Positions 51,502-59,716 of a DNA stretch of 64,000 bases are shown piece by piece. The notes under the pieces were generated by a model that worked only from the letters and a program-made list of their open reading frames with translations, searched no databases and was not told the origin of the DNA. Position 1 is the first letter of the stretch. Every line of letters starts with the position of its first letter. A program made the translations under genes and the position numbers. Location of the stretch: positions 2,614,939 through 2,678,938 of the forward strand of contig NZ_AP028056.1 of NCBI RefSeq assembly GCF_030297015.1, read 5' to 3'. The stretch comes from Brooklawnia propionicigenes. Its GTDB lineage: Bacteria > Actinomycetota > Actinomycetes > Propionibacteriales > Propionibacteriaceae.

Positions 51502-52383
51502 ATGACTAACACGATCGAGCGGCCGCTGGGCATTGAGCGCCAGCAGATCACCATTGGAGAACTAGAGGATCGCGCCTATGAGCTGAAAGAGAAGCTGCTG
51601 CGGCTGTGCGGTTCATATGAGGGCGCCGTGCATATCGGTGGCGACCTGTCGGTGGCCGACATCTTGACGGCACTGTTCCAGTACGGGATGCGGGTGGACC
51701 CGTCCGATATCGCCAACCCAGGACGTGATCGGTTCATCCTGAGCAAGGGCCATGCGGCCGTGTGCATGTACATCGCCATGGCTATCCGTGGGTTCTTCGA
51801 CTACGACGACATCGTCCGCACATATGGAAAGCTCGGCAGTGCCTTCGGCATGCACCCGTGCAAGGTGCAGTTGCCCGGCGTCGAGGCATCCACCGGGTCT
51901 TTGGGCCATGGCCTGCCCATCGCGGTCGGAATGGCACTGCACGCTCGCCAGGCCGGCCTGGACCATCGAGTCTTCGTCCTCATGGGCGACGGCGAGACCG
52001 GCGAGGGCAGCGTGTGGGAGGGGGCGATCGCCGGACGCAGTCGCGAGCTGGGCAATCTGGTGGCCTTCATCGACCGCAACTGCCAGCTGATGACCAGCTT
52101 CTCGGAAGACCGCATCGTCCTGGAACCCTACGCCGACAAGTGGCGGGCATTCGGCTGGAACGTGCTGGAGGTCGACGGCCACGACATGGCGGCGCTGGTG
52201 CAGGCCATCGATTCCCTGCCGGGCGCCGACTCCGATCGTCCGACCGCGGTGATCTGCCGGACAGTCAAGGGTCATGGAGTCGACTTCATGGAACGCAATC
52301 TGGGCTGGCACGCCGGCTCGCTGGGCGCGGCAGATCTCCAGCGGGCACTGGATTCGTTGAACAAGAGCCGGAAGGAGAAGTGA
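51502..52383 (+). CDS. Transketolase, N-terminal (diphosphate-binding) subunit
   Basis: This 293-residue half-transketolase carries the thiamine diphosphate/Mg fold: GGDLSVADILTALF, SKGHAAVCMY, GSLGHGLPIAVGMAL and the GDG motif VLMGDGETGEGSVWEGAI with FIDRN. The partner pyrimidine domain is the next gene, 3 bp away. Split transketolases usually act on special ketoses (apulose, sulfofructose and similar) and not in the pentose phosphate pathway. The ATG at 51502 follows AGGAGGG. Confidence 0.9.
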   Translation: MTNTIERPLGIERQQITIGELEDRAYELKEKLLRLCGSYEGAVHIGGDLSVADILTALFQYGMRVDPSDIANPGRDRFILSKGHAAVCMYIAMAIRGFFDYDDIVRTYGKLGSAFGMHPCKVQLPGVEASTGSLGHGLPIAVGMALHARQAGLDHRVFVLMGDGETGEGSVWEGAIAGRSRELGNLVAFIDRNCQLMTSFSEDRIVLEPYADKWRAFGWNVLEVDGHDMAALVQAIDSLPGADSDRPTAVICRTVKGHGVDFMERNLGWHAGSLGAADLQRALDSLNKSRKEK

Positions 52384-52386
52384 ACT

Positions 52387-53343
52387 ATGCCTGTGACCTC
52401 GAACTTCGATGTGGTCATCTCGTCACGCTCGGTGACGGGTCAAACCCTTGCTGAGTTGGGTGAGGAGCATCCGAATCTGTGGGCAATCACCCCGGATATC
52501 AGCGCGACGCTGGTGGAGTTCCGGGAACGATTCCCGGAACGGTTCGTCGACGTGGGTCTGTCCGAGCAGGCAGCTGTCGGCGTGGCCTCCGGACTGGCTT
52601 ACGAGGGCAATATCTGCGTCGTGTCGGGCATGCTGCCCTTCTTGAGCATGCGGGCACTCGAGCAGGTGCGCACCGATGTGTGTTATCCGAACCTTCCGGT
52701 GCGCATCATCGGGACGCACGGTGGCCTGCAGGGCAACGGCGGCTCCACGCACTACGCCGTCGAGGACTTGGGGCTGATGTGCTCGCTGGTGAACATGACG
52801 GTCGTGTCGATCAGTGATCCCATGATGGTCAGAGAGGTGCTGCAGCAGTCCATGTCGCTGCCCGGGCCCTTGTACATCCGCACCGGTGTCGGCAAGAAGG
52901 ACACTGTCATCTACGACTTTGACGAGCTCGATATCAGCATCGGCAGAGGCATCGTCGCCCGCGAGGGCACCGACATCACGCTGTTCTGTCATGGGGAGAT
53001 GGTCGCCCAGGCTATGCAGGCGGCAGCCGCGATGGCCGATGAGGGCGTCTCGGTGCGCGTGGTCGACATCTTCACTCTCAAGCCGATCGATGTGGACCTC
53101 ATCAAGCAGTGCGCCGACGACACGCACCGCTTCGTCGTCCTGGAAGACCATCTGATGGCCAGTGGTCTTGCGCAGTGCATCGCGAATGTGCTCGCCGACC
53201 AGATGATTCACCTCGACTGGTTCCGGCGGCTGGGCATTCCTCAGGTCTTCGCGGGATTCGGTGAGGACAAGGAACTGCGCGACAAGTACGGCTACGGCCT
53301 GCAGGACACGATCGCGGCGCTGCGCGAAGCCGCCGTCCACTGA
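52387..53343 (+). CDS. Transketolase, C-terminal (pyrimidine-binding) subunit
   Basis: This 318-residue subunit has the pyrimidine domain (LWAITPDISATLVEFRERFPERFVDVGLSEQAAVGVASGLAYEG read with family spacing; the glutamate in GLSEQ activates the cofactor) and the C-terminal domain (YIRTGVGKKD, DITLFCHGEMVAQAM, RVVDIFTLKPID). With the previous protein it forms a heterotetrameric enzyme moving two-carbon ketol units. Stop is followed by a strong hairpin. Confidence 0.9.
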   Translation: MPVTSNFDVVISSRSVTGQTLAELGEEHPNLWAITPDISATLVEFRERFPERFVDVGLSEQAAVGVASGLAYEGNICVVSGMLPFLSMRALEQVRTDVCYPNLPVRIIGTHGGLQGNGGSTHYAVEDLGLMCSLVNMTVVSISDPMMVREVLQQSMSLPGPLYIRTGVGKKDTVIYDFDELDISIGRGIVAREGTDITLFCHGEMVAQAMQAAAAMADEGVSVRVVDIFTLKPIDVDLIKQCADDTHRFVVLEDHLMASGLAQCIANVLADQMIHLDWFRRLGIPQVFAGFGEDKELRDKYGYGLQDTIAALREAAVH

Positions 53344-53351
53344 CAACAACT

Positions 53352-53392
53352 GTCAGCCGGTGGATGTGGCATCGCTTCATCCACCGGCTGAC
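53352..53392 (+). promoter_or_regulatory. 15-bp perfect stem hairpin inside the sugar operon
   Basis: GTCAGCCGGTGGATG (53352-53366) pairs exactly with CATCCACCGGCTGAC (53378-53392), immediately before the AAAGG ribosome-binding site of the isomerase gene. No T-run, so attenuation or mRNA processing is more likely than complete termination. Confidence 0.65.
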
Positions 53393-53407
53393 GAAAGGAA
53401 CGTGACA

Positions 53408-54268
53408 ATGAACAGTCCCGAAATCGCCTGCGGCATCAACGTGTACTGCACCGGTCCGGATGCAGCCGACCTGCCCAGCGCCCTGGACGACATGGCCGAG
53501 CTGGGGTACTCGCACATCGCGTTGTCCCCGATCTCCGAGGACGCCACCGATGTGGCCGCACTCAAGAAGGCGCTCAACGACTCCGGAATACGTCCGATCC
53601 CCATGGCCGGTCAGGCGCCGCAGGCCAATGTCGCCTCCGCGGACGAGGCAGTCCGGGCGAGAGGCCTCGATCTGCTGAAGTCGTCCATCGACCTCGCTCA
53701 CGAGCTGGAGGCGGACCAGCTCAACGGCGTCGTGTACGCGCTGTTCGGTGATCACCAGGAGCCCTTCTCGGGCGAGCGCATCGCGGAGTCGGCACGGCTG
53801 GTGGGCCAGGCTGCCGACTACGCCGCGCAGGCCGGCATCCGGATGACCTTCGAGGTCGTCAACCGCTACGAGACATCGATGCTGAACACCGCCGCGCAGG
53901 CGATCGACTATGTTCGGCAGTCCGGCTCGGACAACCTGTTCGTCCACCTCGACAGCTACCACATGGGCATTGAGGAGGCTGACATCCCCGGCGCGATCCG
54001 CAGCGCGCTGCCGGTGCTGGGCTACCTGGAACTCGGTCAATCGGGACGAGGCTCGCTGCTCACCGGATCGGTCGACATCCGGGCGGCGGTGCAGGCGGCG
54101 AAGGAAGCCGGATACACCGGCCGGTTCGGCCTGGAGGCTTTCACCCGTCAGCTACTGGTTACCGGTGGTGCGAATGCCCTGGCTATTTGGCGCCGGACCT
54201 ACTCCGATCCGCACGCGGTGGCCGCCGAAGCTGTCGACATCATCCGCTCGGTCTACGCCGAGCAGTGA
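53408..54268 (+). CDS. Sugar phosphate isomerase/epimerase family protein (TIM barrel)
   Basis: This 286-residue AP-endonuclease-2-like barrel has a metal-site pattern as in D-tagatose 3-epimerase and related isomerases: FEVVNRYETSML (Glu), FVHLDSYHMGIEE (Asp and His) and GRFGLEAF (Glu). Typical length. It likely interconverts ketoses or aldoses upstream of the transketolase. ATG 53408 has AAAGGAACG upstream. Confidence 0.86.
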   Translation: MNSPEIACGINVYCTGPDAADLPSALDDMAELGYSHIALSPISEDATDVAALKKALNDSGIRPIPMAGQAPQANVASADEAVRARGLDLLKSSIDLAHELEADQLNGVVYALFGDHQEPFSGERIAESARLVGQAADYAAQAGIRMTFEVVNRYETSMLNTAAQAIDYVRQSGSDNLFVHLDSYHMGIEEADIPGAIRSALPVLGYLELGQSGRGSLLTGSVDIRAAVQAAKEAGYTGRFGLEAFTRQLLVTGGANALAIWRRTYSDPHAVAAEAVDIIRSVYAEQ

Positions 54269-54313
54269 CCATCTCGCGCATAGTGCATTCCGCTTGTTAG
54301 GAGCTCAAGAATA

Positions 54314-55099
54314 ATGAACGACGAAATTGATCGCTTTTCCATGGACTATTTCCGGCTGGACGGCAAGGTTGCCATCGTTACCGGCGCGAATATGGGCCTG
54401 GGGATGGCATATGCTGCGGCCTTCGCCAAAGCAGGTGCCGATCTCTACATTCCCCATTTTACCGGCGATGTTGCCGAGATAACGGAGATCGTCGAGACCG
54501 AAGGACGCAAGGTCGCATTTCTGCAGGGGGATCTCACCGATTCGGAGTATATGGACCGCATCGTCGCCGACTGCTTGTCGACATACGGCGGGATCGACAT
54601 TCTCGTGAACAATGCCGGAATGAGCAAGTTCGGTGACTTCGAGACTTACGCGGACGAAGACTATCGGCGCTGCATCGAACTCGACCTGAACGCCTCCTAC
54701 TTCCTCGGCCGGCGCGTTGCGCTGGTGATGATGAAGCAGGGCAACGGCAAGATCATCAACATCGGCTCGGCGCTGTCGTTCACGGCCGACAAGCGTTGTC
54801 CTCCGTACTCGACGGCCAAGCACGGCATCATCGGTCTGACCCGGGTCTTCGCAAACGAACTCGGGCAGCACAACATCCAATCCAATGCGATCTGCCCGGG
54901 ATTCCTGGCCACCGAGGTGAACCGCGAACTCCGCGAGGATCCGGGGTTCTACAACAAGATCACCGATCGGATCCCGGCCGGACGCTGGGGGCGGCTCGAT
55001 GACCTGATGGGCGCCGCGGTCTTCCTGGCCAGCCAGGCCTCGGACTATGTGAATGGCTGGACCATCAGCCTTGACGGCGGGTTCACCACCACGGTCTGA
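54314..55099 (+). CDS. Short-chain dehydrogenase/reductase (KduD/gluconate dehydrogenase-like)
   Basis: This 261-residue classical SDR has cofactor motif VTGANMGLGMAYA, NNAG, catalytic Ser near INIGSAL, YSTAKHG and PG motif AICPGFLATE. An extra N-terminal dozen residues (MNDEIDRFSMDYFRLDGK) and the GLGMAYA glycine motif are shared with KduD-type 2-dehydro-3-deoxygluconate/gluconate 5-dehydrogenases. Last gene of the operon; probably reduces or oxidises a keto-sugar intermediate. TTAGGAG lies about 13 nt upstream of the start. Confidence 0.88.
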   Translation: MNDEIDRFSMDYFRLDGKVAIVTGANMGLGMAYAAAFAKAGADLYIPHFTGDVAEITEIVETEGRKVAFLQGDLTDSEYMDRIVADCLSTYGGIDILVNNAGMSKFGDFETYADEDYRRCIELDLNASYFLGRRVALVMMKQGNGKIINIGSALSFTADKRCPPYSTAKHGIIGLTRVFANELGQHNIQSNAICPGFLATEVNRELREDPGFYNKITDRIPAGRWGRLDDLMGAAVFLASQASDYVNGWTISLDGGFTTTV

Positions 55100-55327
55100 G
55101 ATCACGGGGCATCGTGGCTGTAGCCGCACGATGGTCAGCCCTTCTGGTGGCCCGGAGAGACAGAGCGAGAGATCGTCTCGCCGGGCTACCGGCCTGCCGG
55201 TCCCGCGTCGCGGGATTCGCTCGACTTACTGCGTCGGCACCCGCTCGACGGATCGGCGGGGTCACGCGGGTTCGATGGTGGGGCAGAAGATCGGCTACAG
55301 TAGTTCCGCACCGCTTCGGCGGGGCGC

Positions 55328-55401
55328 GCGGACGTAGCTCAATGGTAGAGCCCCAGTCTTCCAAACTGGCTACGCGGGTTCGATTCCCGTCGTCCGCTCC
55401 A
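55328..55401 (+). tRNA. tRNA-Gly (anticodon UCC), CCA encoded
   Basis: Acceptor GCGGACG/CGTCCGC, D arm GCTC-AATGGTA-GAGC, anticodon arm CCAGT-CTTCCAA-ACTGG with TCC, T arm CGGGT-TCGATTC-CCG-type loop, discriminator T and encoded CCA at 55399-55401. TACAGT at about 55303 is a likely -10. Confidence 0.95.
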
Positions 55402-55473
55402 ACTCACTTTCACCGGAGTTCCGCCCTTGCGACTCGCCGAGGAGGCCGGCGCAAAACTGTCAGACCCACGCTC

Positions 55474-55489
55474 TAGGGTCCTGAGTGTG
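55474..55489 (+). promoter_or_regulatory. TAGGGT -10 box 7 nt before the sbcD GTG (leaderless promoter)
   Basis: TAGGGT at 55474-55479 then CCTGAGT then GTG at 55487. Confidence 0.5.
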
Positions 55490-56644
55490 AGAATCCTGCA
55501 CACTTCTGATTGGCACATCGGCCGCACCTTCCACGGCTGGTCGACATTGGATGCCCTGCGTGTGGTCTTCGACGCGATGATCGCCGCGGTGCGCGACAAC
55601 CATGTCGACGTCGTCGTGGTCGCCGGTGACGTCTTTGATTCCTCCACCCCGTCGGCCGAGGCCGTCACGATGCTCGATGAGGTGCTCCTCGGCCTACGAA
55701 AAGCCGGAGCCCGGGTGGTCGCCTCCAGCGGCAACCATGACTCCGCCGCGCGTCTGGGAGCGAAGGCAGCTTTCGCAGCCGCTGCCGGTGTGTTCGTGCA
55801 GACCAAGCCCCAACAGATCGCCGAGCCGGTCACGATCACCGACGACCACGGACCGGTGCACTTCTACGCCATCCCGTTCCTCGATCCGGCCAAGATGCGT
55901 ACCGAGTGGCCCGATGCCGAACCCATGCGATCCCAGGCGGACGCGCTGCGGCATGCGATGCACCTCGTCCGGGCCGATGCGGCCGCGCGTGACGGACGAT
56001 CGGTGGTGCTGGCCCACACGTTCGTGCAGGGTGCCGAAGACGCGGTTTACGACAGCCAGCGCGACATCCTGGGCGGACTCGACAAGGTCTCGGTGCCGAC
56101 GTTCCGCGGCGTTGACTACGCGGCGCTCGGTCACATTCACGGACGAATGACTCTCGACAAGCAGGTTCGCTATGCGGGCGCGCCGCTGCACTACTCGTTC
56201 TCCGAAGCCGGCAAGCCGCGCGGCGGCTGGCTGGTCGACCTGGACGCCCACGGCTTCGCGGGCGCGCAATGGTTGGACCTGCCCGTGCCCCGTCCGCTGG
56301 CCGAGCTGCGCGGCACCCTCGACGATCTGCTCAGCAATCCGGGCTACGACAGCCTGCACGATCATTGGATCAGCGCCGTGTTGACCGACAATGAGCACCC
56401 CATGGACGCCATGCGCAAACTGCAAGCCCGTTTCCCCCACTGCGCTCTGCTGCGCCATGAGCCGGCTCAGATCAGCGCGGACGACGGGGTCAGCTACACC
56501 GAACTCGTCCGCGGCAAGACCGACCTCGAACTCATCGGGGCATTCCTCACCAGGGTGCGCAACGGCATCGCCTCCGATGCGACAGAGGCGGATCTGCTCC
56601 GCGAAACCATTTCCGGCTACGAGAACCAGTCACTTCGCGGATGA
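55487..56644 (+). CDS. sbcD: Exonuclease SbcCD, nuclease subunit D
   Basis: This 385-residue Mre11-type metallophosphoesterase has metal motifs VRILHTSDWHIGRTFHG, VVAGDVFDSSTPS, ASSGNHDSAARLG, VVLAHTFVQG and LGHIHGRM. With SbcC it cleaves hairpins and processes double-strand ends. The GTG start gives the typical Mre11 N-terminus; an upstream in-frame ATG (55427) adds 20 unconserved residues. Overlaps sbcC by ATGA. Confidence 0.94.
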   Translation: MRILHTSDWHIGRTFHGWSTLDALRVVFDAMIAAVRDNHVDVVVVAGDVFDSSTPSAEAVTMLDEVLLGLRKAGARVVASSGNHDSAARLGAKAAFAAAAGVFVQTKPQQIAEPVTITDDHGPVHFYAIPFLDPAKMRTEWPDAEPMRSQADALRHAMHLVRADAAARDGRSVVLAHTFVQGAEDAVYDSQRDILGGLDKVSVPTFRGVDYAALGHIHGRMTLDKQVRYAGAPLHYSFSEAGKPRGGWLVDLDAHGFAGAQWLDLPVPRPLAELRGTLDDLLSNPGYDSLHDHWISAVLTDNEHPMDAMRKLQARFPHCALLRHEPAQISADDGVSYTELVRGKTDLELIGAFLTRVRNGIASDATEADLLRETISGYENQSLRG

Positions 56645-59619
56645 AGATCAACCGCGTCACCGTCACCGGATTCGGGCCGTTCCGCGACACCGAAACCGCC
56701 GACTTCGACGCCTTCGACGACGACGGCATCTTCCTCATCACCGGATGCACCGGGGCCGGGAAGACGTCGATTCTGGATGCCGTCACCTTCGCGCTGTTCG
56801 GCACCGTTCCGCGCTACGCGGGCCAGGCAGGCAACGCCGTGCGCTGCGACCGGCTGGCAGCTGACAAGCCCTGCCATGTCGAACTGGAGTTCAGCGTCGG
56901 CGAACGGCGGTTCAAGGTGACGCGCGCGCCCGCCTGGGAGCGTCCCAAACAACGAGGCACCGGCACCACCTCCGCGCCGGCCCGTGCCGAACTCGACGAA
57001 CTCCTGGACGGACGATGGGAACGGCTGCAGACCAGAGCGGTCGACACGAGCAGACAGATCAACGATCTGATCCGGATGAGCAGCAGCCAATTCCAGCAGG
57101 TGGTGCTGCTTGCCCAGGGACAATTCCAGGAGTTCCTCGTTGCCGACACCGACAAACGACGCTCACTGCTGCAAACGCTTTTCGGCACCAAGAGATTCGC
57201 CGACTACGTCGACATGCTCTCCGAGCGGGCCCGTGATCTGAAACGCCAGCTGGACGACGCGCAGCACTGCCTGACCGATAAAGTGCACGCCTTCGCGAGC
57301 TGGGCCTGCGTCAGCGACGATTCGGCTACCCCTGAGGCCGTCGATGACACGGTGGAACAGTGGTGTGCGCGGATAGTCGCAGCCCAGGCTGCCGAACTCG
57401 GTGAAGCCACCCGGCGCCAGCAGGCGCTGCGCGACTCGCTCGACGTGGCCAAGGAAGAGCTCGCTCAAGCCACCGAGATTGCTGCCCGGCAGCAGCGAAG
57501 AGCGCGTGCGCTGGACGAGCAGGCCAGGTTGGCAGGCCAGGCGCAGCAGATCACGGCCACCAAAGCCGCGCTGCACAACGCCGCCCGTGCCGACACCGTG
57601 GCTCCGGCGATCGAAGCATCCGAGGACGCCGACACATCCGCAGCCCAGGCCGAGCGAGCCCGCCACGACGCCGAAGCCGGCTACCTCACCGTGGCTGCGG
57701 CGTTACCGGAGACCGTTGGCGAGGTCGCCGAATCGATCAGCGAGTTGAACCAGCTGATCGGCAGGCTTCGGCCGCAACTGGAGGTCGAGAAGTCGCTGCC
57801 GGCGTTACGCAGAGCCGCCCAACTGGCGGCCGAGAAGGTGACCGAGCACGACGACCGGACTGCGGCCGACAAGGAGCAACGGGAATCCCTCACCGAGCAG
57901 ATGGAGCAATTGCGGCACACGATCACCGCCCTGGACGAACCCGCCGGCACCTTCGCCGAAGCCAAGGCCGCGGCCGATGAGGCGGCCAGACGACTGCAGG
58001 CAGCCCAACGCGCAGAGCAACTGAGTGCTGACCTACAGCTCGCAGCTCAGGACGACCAGGCGGCGGTCAAGCGGGCATCCGCGGCCTCCGACGAACTCTC
58101 GGCGCTGCTCAGAAGGCAGCTGAGCGGCTACGCCGGTGATCTGGCTCAAGGCCTGGTCGCCGGCGAGCTGTGCCCGGTCTGCGGCTCGCTCGACCATCCG
58201 AAGCTCGCCGAGCTCGCGGCAGACCACGTCGATCAGTCCGATATCGACCGCGCTCAGGCCGCGGTGGAGCTCACCTATGCTCAAGCGAAGAAGGCTGCCG
58301 CGAGAAGCCAGCAACTGGAGGAACGCCGTCAGAGCGAGTTCCTTGCCGCTGGGCAACAATCGGTCCCCGAAGCTGAGGCAGTGGCGTCCCAGGCTCGGCA
58401 GGTGATGGCTGAGGCCGCCGCGGCGGGCGACGAACTGCGTCGCAGCCGCAACCGGCTGACGAAGCTCCAGGAGCAGACCGACGCGATCACCGCAAGCCTG
58501 GACCAGGCCCAAGAGCTTCGTGCTGGCCTGGTGATTGCCCGAACCACCGCGCAGACCGGTCTCGCCGAGGCCGAAAGGGCAGTGACCGAGGCACGCGGTG
58601 ACCAGGCCAGCGTCCATGAAGCGATGGCCGAAGCTCAGCTGCGGCGGAAGCTGAGCGAGTTGCTGCTGGAGGCGAGAACGCAACACCAGGGCGCTGTGGA
58701 ACGGGCATCGTCCGAACGCGAACGCCTTGCCGCAGCGTTGGCGGACGCGGGATTTGCCGACGCAGGTGAGGCCAAGAAGGCTCGGATCTCGCGGCCCGAG
58801 CAAGAGCGGTTGCGAGCCGAGGTTGAGCGTCACGCCGCAGGCATCGCGGCAGTCAAGCTCACCTTGGAATCGCCGGAGCTGATCGGGCTGCCCGCTCAGC
58901 CGGTCGATCTCGATGCCCCGAAACAGACGGTGGCCAAGGTCGATGCCGAACTTGAGCAGACCCGCACGGTGGTGGCCACGATCCAACCGCGGCTCGCCGA
59001 GCTGCGGCGACTGTCAGGCGAGATCGCCGACCGACGCGTCACCATCGCCGAAGACGACAAGCAGTTCCAGGCAGTCGACCGGCTGGCACGCACCCTGCGC
59101 GGCCTGGATCCCAACATCATGCGGATGGAGCTCGAGACGTTCGTGCTGGCCGCCCAGCTGGAGGAGATCGTCCAGGTGGCCAACCGGCGCTTGTACACCA
59201 TGACCGACGGCCGCTACACCCTGCGCCATTCCGACGCCATCGAGAAGAACCGCGGCAAGTGGGGTCTGGGCCTGGAGGTGCTGGACGCGCACACCGGTGG
59301 CGTCCGCGGTCCCGATTCGTTGTCGGGCGGCGAGAAGTTCCAGGCGTCACTGGCGTTGGCGCTCGGCTTGGCCGAGGTGGTCACAAACCGCGCCGGAGGC
59401 ATGCGACTGGACACCTTGTTCATCGACGAGGGCTTCGGTTCGCTGGATGCGGAAACTCTCGACGTCACGATGGCCACTCTCGACAATCTGCGCGAGGGCG
59501 GCAGGACTGTCGGCCTGATCAGCCATGTGGCTTCCATGAAGGAATCGATCCCGGCGCAGTTGTCGGTCGAGAAGGTGCCCGGCGGCTGGAGTGTGATCAG
59601 GCAAGAATCGTCGTCGTGA
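56641..59619 (+). CDS. sbcC: Exonuclease SbcCD, ATPase subunit C
   Basis: This 992-residue Rad50-type SMC ATPase starts MKINRVTVTGFGPF with Walker A ITGCTGAGKTSILDAV (about residue 36), long coiled-coil arms, and a zinc hook CPVCG at about residue 511. The C-terminal ATPase half has the ABC signature DSLSGGEKFQASLALALG and Walker B LFIDEGFGSLD. It opens and closes DNA ends for SbcD. Residue-rich alanine/arginine coils are normal for high-GC hosts. Confidence 0.94.
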   Translation: MKINRVTVTGFGPFRDTETADFDAFDDDGIFLITGCTGAGKTSILDAVTFALFGTVPRYAGQAGNAVRCDRLAADKPCHVELEFSVGERRFKVTRAPAWERPKQRGTGTTSAPARAELDELLDGRWERLQTRAVDTSRQINDLIRMSSSQFQQVVLLAQGQFQEFLVADTDKRRSLLQTLFGTKRFADYVDMLSERARDLKRQLDDAQHCLTDKVHAFASWACVSDDSATPEAVDDTVEQWCARIVAAQAAELGEATRRQQALRDSLDVAKEELAQATEIAARQQRRARALDEQARLAGQAQQITATKAALHNAARADTVAPAIEASEDADTSAAQAERARHDAEAGYLTVAAALPETVGEVAESISELNQLIGRLRPQLEVEKSLPALRRAAQLAAEKVTEHDDRTAADKEQRESLTEQMEQLRHTITALDEPAGTFAEAKAAADEAARRLQAAQRAEQLSADLQLAAQDDQAAVKRASAASDELSALLRRQLSGYAGDLAQGLVAGELCPVCGSLDHPKLAELAADHVDQSDIDRAQAAVELTYAQAKKAAARSQQLEERRQSEFLAAGQQSVPEAEAVASQARQVMAEAAAAGDELRRSRNRLTKLQEQTDAITASLDQAQELRAGLVIARTTAQTGLAEAERAVTEARGDQASVHEAMAEAQLRRKLSELLLEARTQHQGAVERASSERERLAAALADAGFADAGEAKKARISRPEQERLRAEVERHAAGIAAVKLTLESPELIGLPAQPVDLDAPKQTVAKVDAELEQTRTVVATIQPRLAELRRLSGEIADRRVTIAEDDKQFQAVDRLARTLRGLDPNIMRMELETFVLAAQLEEIVQVANRRLYTMTDGRYTLRHSDAIEKNRGKWGLGLEVLDAHTGGVRGPDSLSGGEKFQASLALALGLAEVVTNRAGGMRLDTLFIDEGFGSLDAETLDVTMATLDNLREGGRTVGLISHVASMKESIPAQLSVEKVPGGWSVIRQESSS

Positions 59620-59629
59620 GCACGGTTGA

Positions 59630-59659
59630 TTGGCTGGCTTCCATCAGGCTGGTTAGAAT
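59630..59659 (+). promoter_or_regulatory. tig promoter
   Basis: TTGGCT (59630-59635), 18 bp, then TAGAAT (59654-59659), about 57 bp upstream of the tig start; a sigma-70-like match. Confidence 0.55.
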
Positions 59660-59716
59660 CAAACGGTTAGCGCAGACCGCCGTTGGCGGCCAGCCCCGAA
59701 TATGCCAGGAGACCAC

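Noticed and set aside
48816-55099. Confirmed sulfoquinovose (sulfo-transketolase) pathway
   Set aside because: Split transketolase and GPH symporter fit, but no sulfoquinovosidase, sulfolactaldehyde enzyme or RpiB-like isomerase lies in the operon, so the assignment is not supported.
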